The notes below the pieces were generated by a model that saw only the letters and a list, made by a program, of their open reading frames with translations, was not told where the DNA came from and did no database searches. From DAISWO01 sp036826295 (GTDB lineage: Bacteria > Patescibacteriota > Saccharimonadia > Saccharimonadales > JAGQNJ01): 64,000 nucleotides of DNA. The DNA lies in NCBI GenBank assembly GCA_036826295.1, contig DAISWO010000003.1:1-64000 (forward strand). The letters are read 5' to 3'. This document shows, piece after piece, positions 9,068 to 18,072 of the stretch. A program made the position numbers and the translations under genes. Within the stretch, counting starts at the first letter, position 1. Each line of letters begins with the position of its first letter.

Positions 9068-10240
9068 TTGGAAGACCAGAACAAAACAAAAATTGATGAT
9101 GAGCTTGAACTTGATAGTGTGACCGATGCTAGTACATTACCGACAGAAATTCCTGGAGATCCAGCTAGTCCTGTCGACACACCGAGCCCTGCAATTCACA
9201 AAAGAGCCTGGCGATGGACTAAGAATCTAACTAAGAAACAAAAAATCATTTTTGGGGCGGTAGTACTAGCGTTACTAGGTGGAGCGTGTGCAAGCGCTAT
9301 GTGGATACTCAACAAACAAGCAGAACCTTTGCCGAGCACCACCGTAGCACAACAACCAACTGAAGTACCGTCACATTTAACCGGCATAATGGTAAAACCC
9401 GAGGAAGTAGACAAACAAGTAACTGGTGTAATGATAGAGAACAGTCCTGATGCACGTCCTCAAGCCGGCCTAATCGATGCCGAGATCGTCTTCGAAGCCG
9501 TTGCAGAAGGCGGAATAACCAGATTTTTAGCGTTATACCAGAATAACGATTCAAAATACTTAGGTCCAATTAGAAGTGTGCGGCCGTATTACCTCGATTG
9601 GTTAGTGCCATACGGTGGTGCATTGGCTCACGTAGGCGGAGCGCCGGAGGCAATTGCCCAAATCAAGAGGCAGAACATCAAAGACTTGGATCAATTCAAT
9701 AACCCAAATGCGTATGACCGCGTTTCCGCGCGAATAGCGCCACATAACGTATATTCTAGTACGAAGAGACTTCAAGCGATCGAAAAACAAAAGAAATATA
9801 ACAAGAGTGTGTTTGAAGGTTTTGAACGCGACAAAAAAGAAAAACCCATACAAACACCTAAGGTAAAAACAATCAATCTTTCCTTGTCAGGACCACTTTA
9901 CGACGTTACGTATAAGTACGACAAAAAGAATAATTCATACGACAGAGTTTTGGGTGGGGCGGCCCACAAAGATGAAAAAAGTGGAAAACAAATTTCGCCG
10001 AAGGTGGTTATAGCCATGGAAATCAAAAGATCGCAAGATGGTGTTTATTCAGTATACGCAGTTAACGGGAGCGGAAAAGTTAGAGTATATCAAAACGGTA
10101 AGATGATAATTGGAAAATGGAAAAAGAAAAATCGGAAGTCAGAAATCCAGCTATTAGATAAAGAAAATAATCCGATAAAACTAGCCCCAGGCAAAACTTG
10201 GATAACAGCTGTTGAGCCCGGACGGGTAACCCAAAAGTAA
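9068..10240 (+). CDS. DUF3048-domain membrane-anchored protein
   Basis: 390 residues. An acidic N-terminal tail of about 55 residues, one membrane helix at about 58-80, then a DUF3048 region: VTGVMIENSPDARPQAGL, GGITRFLALYQ, LGPIRSVRPYY. The family includes B. subtilis YerB, a lipoprotein of unknown function; here the anchor is a helix, not a lipobox. It is likely to act outside the membrane. The start is uncertain: TTG 9068 touches a TATAAT box (9062-9067), so if that box is used translation would begin later, perhaps at GTG 9119. The following kinase gene starts 20 nt after its stop and may be cotranscribed. Confidence 0.75.
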   Translation: MEDQNKTKIDDELELDSVTDASTLPTEIPGDPASPVDTPSPAIHKRAWRWTKNLTKKQKIIFGAVVLALLGGACASAMWILNKQAEPLPSTTVAQQPTEVPSHLTGIMVKPEEVDKQVTGVMIENSPDARPQAGLIDAEIVFEAVAEGGITRFLALYQNNDSKYLGPIRSVRPYYLDWLVPYGGALAHVGGAPEAIAQIKRQNIKDLDQFNNPNAYDRVSARIAPHNVYSSTKRLQAIEKQKKYNKSVFEGFERDKKEKPIQTPKVKTINLSLSGPLYDVTYKYDKKNNSYDRVLGGAAHKDEKSGKQISPKVVIAMEIKRSQDGVYSVYAVNGSGKVRVYQNGKMIIGKWKKKNRKSEIQLLDKENNPIKLAPGKTWITAVEPGRVTQK

Positions 10241-10259
10241 CAAGGATCCGATAAAAACG

Positions 10260-11801
10260 GTGGACTATTTTAGCAAACTTCAACGACAAATCAGAAACTA
10301 CGTATTATGCTTTTTTATAGTTCTAATAATCGTAAACTACGCGTTTTGGTGGTTGATTACAGAATATTATGTACTCCCAAAACCACTAGTTCTTGCGACC
10401 GCTTCAGTCTTAAATATTACGCTAGTCTATTTTGTAGCAAGCAAAATATCCAACTACATAACTAACCCAATTAAATTACTGCAACAAGTAATACTGCATG
10501 TTAGTCCATCCCAACACGGAGTTACAGCGCCAAACCTAGACAAGGCCAAATTGGGAAAAGAATTAATATCGAGTCTTTCAATGCAGATATATCAAATTGC
10601 TAGCGTAATCGATAATCAAAAAATTCCAGACAGAAAAACAAGTGAACAGACATACTCAAAATCCGTACTAGATAGTATACCCATGCCTCTTATCGCACTG
10701 GACAAGCACCAAGTCATAAAATATATAAACCCCGTCACCGCAACCTATCTAGGATTAATCGAGTCAGAAATAATTGGTAAGGATTTTTACTCAGTGTTCA
10801 ATTTATCTTTTCATTCAGATGATACGCTAGATAGTTGGCTTGCTAACAACCGCCAAAACAAACTAACATCTTCCAAGATGTGGGATCGGGTCAGGCTATT
10901 CCTACCAGATCAAAAAACCAGACGCCAACTAGACTTGATCGCTTACTTCAATAAAGGTAATTCTAACGGTACAGAGACGATACTAACGATAGTAGATAGA
11001 ACAAAAACATATAATAAAGAGGATGATGGCTTAGGTTTTATCGCTCTTGCGGTGCACGAACTCCGGACTCCGTTAACTATGCTCCGTGGTTATATTGAAG
11101 TTTTCGAAGAAGAACTAGACGGCAAAATCAACAGTGAGCTACAGGACTATATCCAAAAAATGAATGTTTCGGCTCAGCAATTAGCTGATTTTGTTGGTAA
11201 CATCCTAAACGTTGCGCGAGTTGAAGAGAATCAGTTATTCCTACAACTGCATGAAGAAGATTGGCCAACAATATTAGAGGAAGTATCCAAGGATATGAAA
11301 CTCCGTGCCAAAGTTAATAAAAAGCACATTACATTTGAGGTTGACGAAAACCTGCCAAAAGTCGCAGTCGATAAGATCAGTATCTACGAGGTGATTAATA
11401 ATTTACTAGACAACGCCATAAAATACAGTGACAAAAGTAGCGAGATAATTGTTCGAACCTCGAAGCGAGAAGATGGACTAGTCGAGACCACCGTACAAGA
11501 TTTTGGCATCGGCATACCTCCGTCGATAATCGGTAATTTGTTTGAAAAATTCTATCGCAACCACCGATCAAGGGCCCAAATTGGCGGTACGGGGCTAGGG
11601 CTTTATCTAAGCAAAGCAATAATATCGGCTCATGGCGGTCAAATCTGGGTACAATCCAAAGAAGGGCGGGGTAGTACTTTTGGATTTACCCTAATCCCTT
11701 ATGATCAACTTGCCGATAAACAAAAGAACGAACATAATAAAGATATCACCAGGACCGCTCACGGCTGGATAAAAAATCATTCATTTTATAGGAGCCAATA
11801 A
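10260..11801 (+). CDS. Sensor histidine kinase (2 TM, PAS, HisKA, HATPase)
   Basis: 513 residues from GTG 10260. Two membrane helices at about 15-35 and 42-62 with a very short outer loop, so it probably senses something in the membrane or inside. A PAS domain at about 130-245; phosphoacceptor His266 in VHELRTPL; N box NNLLDNAIKYS; G boxes DFGIGIP and GTGLGL. All catalytic boxes are intact. It phosphorylates itself on His and passes phosphate to a receiver; the next gene overlaps it by one base (TAATG) and is the partner. The signal sensed is unknown. Confidence 0.9.
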   Translation: MDYFSKLQRQIRNYVLCFFIVLIIVNYAFWWLITEYYVLPKPLVLATASVLNITLVYFVASKISNYITNPIKLLQQVILHVSPSQHGVTAPNLDKAKLGKELISSLSMQIYQIASVIDNQKIPDRKTSEQTYSKSVLDSIPMPLIALDKHQVIKYINPVTATYLGLIESEIIGKDFYSVFNLSFHSDDTLDSWLANNRQNKLTSSKMWDRVRLFLPDQKTRRQLDLIAYFNKGNSNGTETILTIVDRTKTYNKEDDGLGFIALAVHELRTPLTMLRGYIEVFEEELDGKINSELQDYIQKMNVSAQQLADFVGNILNVARVEENQLFLQLHEEDWPTILEEVSKDMKLRAKVNKKHITFEVDENLPKVAVDKISIYEVINNLLDNAIKYSDKSSEIIVRTSKREDGLVETTVQDFGIGIPPSIIGNLFEKFYRNHRSRAQIGGTGLGLYLSKAIISAHGGQIWVQSKEGRGSTFGFTLIPYDQLADKQKNEHNKDITRTAHGWIKNHSFYRSQ

Positions 11802-12241
11802 TGCAAGACAATACTGACGACCAACAAGATACAACTCCACAAGAACCAATTCGAAATAATGCCCCAAAACTAAAAAATGTGTTGTGTATTGAGGATGAAC
11901 ATTTTATTAGCGAATTGTATGATCGGGCATTAAAAAAAGCCGGCTATAACGTAACAACCATTATTGATGGCCAACAAGGGCTGGAAGAAGCCAAGACAGA
12001 TCAATATGACATTATCCTATTAGACATTATGGTGCCAACAATAACTGGTATAGAACTGCTCGAAAAACTTAGAAGTGAATTGCCAAGAATAAAAGCTAAG
12101 ATAATCATCACCACTAATCTAGAGCAAAAAGAGGAAGACCGAAAAGCTATCGAAAAACAAGCCGACGGCTACATCATAAAAGCCAACATTACCCCTAGAC
12201 AATTAGCCGAGTTCTTACAAAAGTTCGAATCAGATACTTAA
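11801..12241 (+). CDS. CheY-like response regulator, receiver only
   Basis: 146 residues. A 25-residue polar N-terminal tail, then one receiver domain: acidic pair in CIEDEH, phosphoacceptor Asp in LLDIMVP, Thr in ITTNL and the switch Lys in YIIKANI. There is no output domain, so it must signal by protein contact. Start and stop of the kinase overlap (TAATG), giving strict coupling. Its stop codon overlaps the stop of the convergent dinB gene by 4 bp. Confidence 0.9.
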   Translation: MQDNTDDQQDTTPQEPIRNNAPKLKNVLCIEDEHFISELYDRALKKAGYNVTTIIDGQQGLEEAKTDQYDIILLDIMVPTITGIELLEKLRSELPRIKAKIIITTNLEQKEEDRKAIEKQADGYIIKANITPRQLAEFLQKFESDT

Positions 12242-13494
12242 GCGCTTTTTAAAAGTAGTTCGAAATATTGTGTGCCGCCAAAGGGGATCTTTTGTTTGAC
12301 GATGTTTTTACTGGTCATAGAATTTGCCGAACTAATCACAAAACTCCCATAGCGCTCATTTATTTCATCGATTGCTTCTGTGAGCCATTCCTCTTTGTTG
12401 ACGCTACTAAGCAGACTTGTCTGACTACGATTTGACTTTGTTAGTTGGTAACAAGTAATGCCCATGCTGGCCACAACAAGATGCTTTGGCCGTTGGTTAA
12501 AGAGTAGCAACGCCCGTTCATAAACATCACGGTCGGTATAAAAAGTTGTTTTAAACATTTTTCGTTTATACCAGCCCTCGCCGTTAACGAACGAAAACCA
12601 GACTAGCACTCCTCGGGCATCTACCTTGTTATAGCGCAGTTTGCGTCCAGTCGTCTCACACAAATATTGAAAACGCGACAAAATCTTGCTCTCGTCATGG
12701 GTACGTACATCAAGCACATACTGCCGACCGACGTTACCCAGTTTTGTCTTATAATCATCAACTTCATAACCTCGAAGACGTTGGTACCAATCTTCGCCAA
12801 CAACCGATCTAAATACTGCTTTACGCAAAATATCAGATGGCGCGTCCAAGAACTGCAACGGGGAACGTATGCCTTGGGCGTTCAATCTAGCCTCGTAATG
12901 CTCGGCTATACCAGGCAAGTCCGTCAATTTTAACCCAGCGTAGATTTTCTTGAGGTTAGTATGCGTTATGACGTCCAGTCCGTCCGGCTTGTGTAACCCT
13001 GCGGCCAATTTTGCCAAGAATCGATTGGGCGCAATGCCGATATTTACCCGCATCCAGTCACCAATCTCGGCCTGTACGCGCTGTTTTATCTCGTAGCCTA
13101 TAACGCTTAGCGGGCGAGGATTAACAACGCCTCTGGTGCCATGAAAATCAATAATCCCTTCATCTATGCTTTTCATTTTTACGTTAGGCGAGTAGCTCTT
13201 CATAATACTGGCTAACTTTTGATAGACATAGTGATATTTTGGCGGGTCGGTCTCTACCATAACTAGATTAGGCGCCAGTAGCTTGGCCTCGTCAAAGCGC
13301 ATACCAACCTTTATGCCCTTGGCCTTGCCCTCGTACGAGCAAGCAATCACGCAAGCACCCTTAGTCAGACGATTAGTTACCGCTACGGGTTTGCCGCGCA
13401 AGCTAGGGTGAGCCTGTTGCTCAGTCGTAGCAAAGGCGCTATTTAGATCGATATGCATAACGTTCGGCCTCTCATGACTAATTGGTAACTGCAT
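12238..13494 (-). CDS. dinB: Y-family DNA polymerase (DinB/Pol IV type)
   Basis: 418 residues. The catalytic carboxylates are Asp16 in HIDLNSAF and Asp111-Glu112 in SIDEG; the finger segment CSYEGKAKGIKVG and the helix-hairpin-helix region around LTDLPGIAEHYEARL are present. The enzyme copies past damaged bases at low fidelity. SIDEG in place of the usual SIDEA and a C-terminal part unlike E. coli DinB put it nearer UmuC/ImuB-like relatives, but the active site is intact. Its start lies 17 nt inside the preceding small gene, so the pair is coupled. I see no clear LexA box. Confidence 0.9.
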   Translation of the reverse strand: MQLPISHERPNVMHIDLNSAFATTEQQAHPSLRGKPVAVTNRLTKGACVIACSYEGKAKGIKVGMRFDEAKLLAPNLVMVETDPPKYHYVYQKLASIMKSYSPNVKMKSIDEGIIDFHGTRGVVNPRPLSVIGYEIKQRVQAEIGDWMRVNIGIAPNRFLAKLAAGLHKPDGLDVITHTNLKKIYAGLKLTDLPGIAEHYEARLNAQGIRSPLQFLDAPSDILRKAVFRSVVGEDWYQRLRGYEVDDYKTKLGNVGRQYVLDVRTHDESKILSRFQYLCETTGRKLRYNKVDARGVLVWFSFVNGEGWYKRKMFKTTFYTDRDVYERALLLFNQRPKHLVVASMGITCYQLTKSNRSQTSLLSSVNKEEWLTEAIDEINERYGSFVISSANSMTSKNIVKQKIPFGGTQYFELLLKSA

Positions 13495-13759
13495 TTTCGC
13501 CCTCCAGTATTGCGGTTAGCTTCCAGATTAATGCTTCAGCATCAAACTCTAACCGATAGTCATTAACGCCATCGCTAACATCAAACACATGTATCATCCG
13601 TAGACCTTTTTTTGTAGGATGTCTTAGGCCAAGTTTTTTAAAAACAACCTCTTGTTTTTTATATTTCATTTTTAGTGGCATGCAGGCAGGCAAGCCATCA
13701 CGCAAATGATAGGTGGCAGCCACTTCCACGCGCTCGTCGACACGAATAATCGGATCCAT
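13478..13759 (-). CDS. Small protein encoded with the Y-family polymerase
   Basis: 93 residues, soluble, family not recognised. It begins MDPIIRVDERVEVAATYH and ends in a helix-rich acidic part. GGAG lies 9 nt before the ATG. It overlaps dinB by 17 nt in another frame, which suggests balanced production and a joint role, like the YolD-type or other accessory proteins that accompany Y-family polymerases elsewhere. That comparison rests on position, not on sequence. Confidence 0.6.
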   Translation of the reverse strand: MDPIIRVDERVEVAATYHLRDGLPACMPLKMKYKKQEVVFKKLGLRHPTKKGLRMIHVFDVSDGVNDYRLEFDAEALIWKLTAILEGENAVTN

Positions 13760-13935
13760 AATAATTACTCCAAAAATAATAAAAGAGAATCGGACGTTGA
13801 TAATTTGATCATCCCTTTATGTCCGAATAGGGGAGGACGGGTGTTGGAGTAAGGATCGATAGGGACCGCAGTATATCGTCCTGATTAAAGGCTCAAAGGC
13901 GATGGACGAAATTCGCCTCATGCCTTCATAGCTAG
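13760..13935 (-). promoter_or_regulatory. Long 5' leader of the dinB operon
   Basis: On the minus strand TATAAT at about 13941-13936 starts a leader of some 175 nt, unlike most genes here. It holds a hairpin AGGCGA/TCGCCT and a pair TCGGAC/GTCCGA that spans about 30 nt. It could control translation or termination before dinB; this is inference. Confidence 0.4.
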
Positions 13936-13948
13936 TTTGTATTATACG

Positions 13949-14611
13949 CTAGGTGTCTAGCTGGGTATATGGTTCGTTGGCTTCTGCTAATTCGCTGAAA
14001 AAATCTGAAACAAACTGCCTTGCAGGTTCTGCCAATTTTTGACCTGTCAGTGTCTCTAACCTTAGCTTTTGAATCTCGTCTTTGCGAGAAAGAATTTTTT
14101 CAAGTGGGTAATTAAATTCGCCGAACGTGCGGACTAGTTGATAAACACCAAAAGGCCCGAATTTTTCTAACAAATCTGCGTCCGCTACAACCTTAGCCTC
14201 TAAGCTCTCGGGGACTTCATCATGCATACTACCTTTATGAGTACGGATACAATCAGCTATTTTTTGGACTTGTTCATCCGAATAATCAACTCCTGCTTCA
14301 TGGAGAAACTCTGCAACTTTCTCGGCACCAATAGCACCATGAGTTCTACCTGTCGCCCCGTACAAAAAACCGATATCATGCATCGTAATAGCAGGTAACA
14401 CTATGCTCATATCGGCTTTTTCAGCTTCACCAATGACAATTGCGTTAATAGTGTCTCGATAGGCGTGTGCCCAGTTATGGGCGGTAAGGTGCGGAGCGTC
14501 ATTAAAGCGTTTTTTTGTGTAGTCAAAAACCGTCCGATATTTCTCGTCCTTTGATAGGTATTTGTTTAGTTTGATGGTAAGGTTTTGAGAATCCTCGTGT
14601 AGTAATTTCAT
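13949..14611 (-). CDS. HD-domain phosphohydrolase
   Basis: 220 residues. The metal-binding pattern is His in NWAHAYRD, His-Asp in ITMHDIGFLYG, then His in IRTHKGS and a late Asp in VVADADLLEKFG, which is the HD superfamily order. Such enzymes cut phosphoester or phosphodiester bonds in nucleotides; the substrate here is not known. No membrane segments or regulatory domains. It lies upstream of the dinB leader on the same strand but is separated by a promoter, so it is probably an independent unit. Confidence 0.8.
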   Translation of the reverse strand: MKLLHEDSQNLTIKLNKYLSKDEKYRTVFDYTKKRFNDAPHLTAHNWAHAYRDTINAIVIGEAEKADMSIVLPAITMHDIGFLYGATGRTHGAIGAEKVAEFLHEAGVDYSDEQVQKIADCIRTHKGSMHDEVPESLEAKVVADADLLEKFGPFGVYQLVRTFGEFNYPLEKILSRKDEIQKLRLETLTGQKLAEPARQFVSDFFSELAEANEPYTQLDT

Positions 14612-14720
14612 ATTATTATCTTAACAGATACCCGATCCAATGAGAGAAGGCTATTGAATATGCCTTAAGAGCCAAGCTCGCAACTGAAGATAGATCTGGC
14701 GCTACGTTGTTACCAAACTG

Positions 14721-14726
14721 TATACT
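14721..14726 (+). promoter_or_regulatory. -10 box giving a leaderless start
   Basis: TATACT at 14721-14726. The expected transcript start, 7 nt on, is the A of ATG 14733. Confidence 0.6.
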
Positions 14727-14732
14727 TAGGGT

Positions 14733-15194
14733 ATGTTAAAAGCCGTTATAACCGACTTCTCGAGAGTACTACTGTTTCCGGCAGACGATTCGTATCAACA
14801 GGGATTGAACTCTTTAAATAGGCAACTCCTTGAGTCTACTCCAAATTACGATTTCTGGAAGTACTTCCAACTAAATGAAGAATTGCTAACTTACTACACT
14901 ACACTTACTTTACCTAAATATATTTTCACCAGCGATAGCATACAAGACCACCCGGCAGTCAATAAACGATTGAAAGCTGTATTTAAGGAGATATTAAGCG
15001 CGAAGGTACTAAATGTGAGCAAGTCTGATTCAAAAACGTACGCAGCGATTGCAAAACTACTCGATCTTAAACCGAATGAGATTATCTATATCGATGATAA
15101 TCACAACAATATTGATGCTGCGAAGAAAGCTGGATGTGAAACAATTTTATATAAATCAAATGAAGACGTTATTGGCAAAATAGCTCAAGGATAA
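14733..15194 (+). CDS. Small HAD-like hydrolase
   Basis: 153 residues. Motif I is ITDFSRVLL, with the nucleophile Asp8 but Ser where the general acid Asp usually stands; motif IV is IYIDDNHNNIDAAKKAG. This matches HAD subfamily IA, with the cap reduced to a short helical insert. Without the second Asp of motif I it may be a weak phosphatase, a dehalogenase-like relative or non-catalytic. The start is leaderless by its promoter. No operon partner. Confidence 0.65.
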   Translation: MLKAVITDFSRVLLFPADDSYQQGLNSLNRQLLESTPNYDFWKYFQLNEELLTYYTTLTLPKYIFTSDSIQDHPAVNKRLKAVFKEILSAKVLNVSKSDSKTYAAIAKLLDLKPNEIIYIDDNHNNIDAAKKAGCETILYKSNEDVIGKIAQG

Positions 15195-15346
15195 AATAGA
15201 GAATATTACGTGCTAATTATTAGTTTGGTGAACTACCAGATATCGAACTGAAACCATATCTTGTCCAGACGACTTAAATGGCGCCACATACCGACATAGG
15301 ATAATGTGTTGAAAATCGTTTCAGCAATATACGGAGATTTGTCCGC

Positions 15347-15982
15347 CTAAAAGGTCAGTCTGTAAGCTTGCTTTAGCTCTTCAATTATCTCTTTATAGCC
15401 ATGCTCATCGACGTATTCCCATGCTCTAACATAAGCTTGATTATTGTTCTTTTTTGTAAAAGAACGTTCTCGTTCTAGCCTGCTGGGCTCTTTGAGCACA
15501 TCAACCATGACATACTGGTGAATTGCATGAACTGGAATATGAACGAGCGTATTAAAGTCATGCTCTTTGCCATAGAGTTGCTGCCAGAAGGGTAATAGCA
15601 TCCTGTCTTCTGGATTACTTTTTGACGAGTAAAGGGTGCTGTCAGTCAACAGAACATGTATAAGTTCATGAGTTAGTACATCAACAAATTCATCAGGCGT
15701 AGCTTTGAAATGCAATATCAACGGGTCGCTTTGTGGTACAAACCAAGGAGCAAGACTAACATCTATGACCGGACGGTAAAAACCCATCTCCATTACATCG
15801 CAAAGACTAGTGAGAATCTTCGCGCTATGCTTCTTCCACTCCTTACGATAGGCTGCCGCCCACTTTTCACAGTCCTCAGGAGGTGCAGTTTCTTTCTTAT
15901 GATACTCTCCTAGTTTCAACGAAACATCATACAGAAGCCAAGAGAAGTTAATTCGGACTTCTGGGATTTTTTTGTATGTCAT
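15347..15982 (-). CDS. Putative zinc metallopeptidase (HELIH), uncharacterised
   Basis: 211 residues, soluble. Residues 105-109 read HELIH inside VLTHELIHVLLTD, a good HExxH zinc site preceded by hydrophobic residues; a cluster HIPVHAIHQYV about 40 residues later could give the third ligand. No signal peptide, so it would act in the cytoplasm unless released in another way. I do not recognise the family. The first residues (RINFSWLLYDVSLKLGEYHKK) suggest an amphipathic helix. It is followed upstream on the same strand by tRNA-Glu. Confidence 0.6.
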   Translation of the reverse strand: MTYKKIPEVRINFSWLLYDVSLKLGEYHKKETAPPEDCEKWAAAYRKEWKKHSAKILTSLCDVMEMGFYRPVIDVSLAPWFVPQSDPLILHFKATPDEFVDVLTHELIHVLLTDSTLYSSKSNPEDRMLLPFWQQLYGKEHDFNTLVHIPVHAIHQYVMVDVLKEPSRLERERSFTKKNNNQAYVRAWEYVDEHGYKEIIEELKQAYRLTF

Positions 15983-16018
15983 AAACCTATAATGCCAAAC
16001 AGATAGAGAATAAGCAAT

Positions 16019-16095
16019 TGGTGATCCCGGCGGGATTCGAACCCGCGATCTCCTGGATGAGAACCAGGTGTCCTGAACCGCTAGACGACGGGACC
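16019..16095 (-). tRNA. tRNA-Glu (anticodon CTC)
   Basis: The reverse complement starts GGTCCCG and ends CGGGATC, an acceptor stem with one G-U pair, then A and encoded CCA. The anticodon stem CCTGG/CCAGG encloses TTCTCAT, giving anticodon CTC for GAG codons. The T arm has CGGGTTCGAATCCCG. 77 nt with CCA. Confidence 0.96.
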
Positions 16096-16298
16096 ATGAG
16101 TGAGAAAGGTGAGATGTATGCTCGCCGTATTCAGCTTACGAGCGAATGTTTCTGTATCAAAGATACGAGACCTTAATATCATGAACAGAACAATACTACC
16201 ATAACAGAGGTAAAAAACCAAAGATGCCCCTATTAATAATTTGTATCATACTTTATAATTAAGCATAACTAATAAGGGCGGGAATACTCTAACATAAC

Positions 16299-18047
16299 AT
16301 GCAGCATGTAAATCCAAAATGGCTTCGTAACTTTTGCTATTCGACACTGATAATCGACGGATTATTGTTCGGCGGTTATTTTTACCTTCAAACAAGTAGC
16401 GCAAACCAGCAAACATTAGATTTTTGGGGAATAACGCCTGCGGTATTAATAATATCTGTAATTCATATAATTGTTACACTGTTAATTTATCCTCTGATTC
16501 GCAAAAAAACAGAATGGGGTGCTTTTGTTACTGCTATGGTGCCCTATGGCCTACTACTTTCTGCTGTCATAGAGACTAGCGGTAATATGAATATTTTTTA
16601 CCGAATTTTATTCATAATACTTGTCTTTATGCTCAATATGGTCGGCCCATATTTAGCTATTGCCTCAGCCGTAGTTGCCTGGATACTGTTAATCTTTGAT
16701 TTTATAGGTCTAGGTAATCCTATACCAGAAGCCAGGGTACTCAATATTATTCTAGACATTTTAGTCACACTAGCTGCGATTTCAGGCTGGTTTTTCTTTA
16801 GACGATTCTACATAAAGCAAGAGGATAAAGAAACTCTGGCAAAGCTTCAGAACGAGAAATTAAAAACTAACTTTATTCTAGCTTCAATGACCGACGCCGT
16901 AATGCTAATCGCTCCGACTAAAAAGATTGATTATATAAACCCAGCTGCTGTGAAAATGACGGGGTGGCCGGCTCAAAATGCTATCGGACTTCCATTTGAC
17001 AACGTACTAAAATTTTACGACCAAAAACAACAACAACTCACCCAGGATCAAGAGCCTCTCCTAAAATCACTTACTAGTAAAAAAGCAGTTCGAGAAAACA
17101 ATATCTTATTACAAACCCGCGCTGGTACTTTTATGGACGTCTCGGTTGACGCCATGCCACTACTCGACGATAAGGGGGTAGAAACTGGAGGAATACTCGG
17201 AGTGATGAGAGACATGACCAAAGAAAGGCAAGAAGAACGTCAAAGAACAGAATTTATCAGCACAGCCTCACACGAAATGCGAACCCCCGTTGCAGCTATT
17301 GAAGGTTACTTGTCGTTAGCTCTTAACGATAAAGTCGCCACAATTGACAATAGGGCCAAAGAATACCTCAACAAAGCTCACGCTTCAACCCAACATTTAG
17401 GACAGCTATTTCAAGATCTGCTAACTTCTTCAAAAATCGATGACGGCCGACTTGCTGACCACCCAGAAGTTATAGAGATAGGCGACTATCTAGAAAAACT
17501 AACTGAAGAATTGCGATTTAGTGCACAGAAAAAGAATTTAAATGTAATGTATATCATGGGAGTAGATGAGAATACCCAAGACGCTAGCTCTACCAATAAC
17601 AAGATGATCAGACCATTATATTATGTTTACGCTGATCCGGATAGATTACGCGAAGTAATTACTAACTTATTCGATAACGCCGTTAAATACACTCCTTCTG
17701 GAAGTATATCGATCGGATTGACTGGTGATAAAAATGTAGTTCAGTTTTATATCAAAGATACTGGAGCCGGTATACCAAGCGATGATTTGCCTCATCTGTT
17801 TCATAAATTCTTCCGTGTCGACAACTCTGCAACCAGAACAATTGGCGGCACAGGCCTTGGTCTATTCATCAGTAAAAAAATCCTAGATATGTACAATGGT
17901 AAAATTTGGGCAACAAGCAAATTAGGTGAGGGTTCTACGTTTTTTGTAAATTTGCCACGCCTCGATTCGGCTCGTGCTCGCGCCAAACAGGCACAGATGC
18001 AAGAGACAGCCAAAAATAACCGTGATACAATGTTAAACAGAACATAA
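16299..18047 (+). CDS. Sensor histidine kinase (multi-TM, PAS, HisKA, HATPase)
   Basis: 582 residues. About six membrane helices within 12-175, a coiled linker, a PAS domain at about 187-310, phosphoacceptor His325 in SHEMRTPV, N box TNLFDNAVKYT, and G boxes DTGAGIP and GTGLGLF. Complete catalytic core. The membrane part with almost no outer loops suggests sensing within the bilayer. The receiver gene 25 nt downstream is its likely partner. The two sensor kinases of this window share the same HisKA/HATPase style but differ in their membrane part. Confidence 0.9.
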   Translation: MQHVNPKWLRNFCYSTLIIDGLLFGGYFYLQTSSANQQTLDFWGITPAVLIISVIHIIVTLLIYPLIRKKTEWGAFVTAMVPYGLLLSAVIETSGNMNIFYRILFIILVFMLNMVGPYLAIASAVVAWILLIFDFIGLGNPIPEARVLNIILDILVTLAAISGWFFFRRFYIKQEDKETLAKLQNEKLKTNFILASMTDAVMLIAPTKKIDYINPAAVKMTGWPAQNAIGLPFDNVLKFYDQKQQQLTQDQEPLLKSLTSKKAVRENNILLQTRAGTFMDVSVDAMPLLDDKGVETGGILGVMRDMTKERQEERQRTEFISTASHEMRTPVAAIEGYLSLALNDKVATIDNRAKEYLNKAHASTQHLGQLFQDLLTSSKIDDGRLADHPEVIEIGDYLEKLTEELRFSAQKKNLNVMYIMGVDENTQDASSTNNKMIRPLYYVYADPDRLREVITNLFDNAVKYTPSGSISIGLTGDKNVVQFYIKDTGAGIPSDDLPHLFHKFFRVDNSATRTIGGTGLGLFISKKILDMYNGKIWATSKLGEGSTFFVNLPRLDSARARAKQAQMQETAKNNRDTMLNRT

Positions 18048-18072
18048 GCATGATAAAAAGTATAGGTACAAC

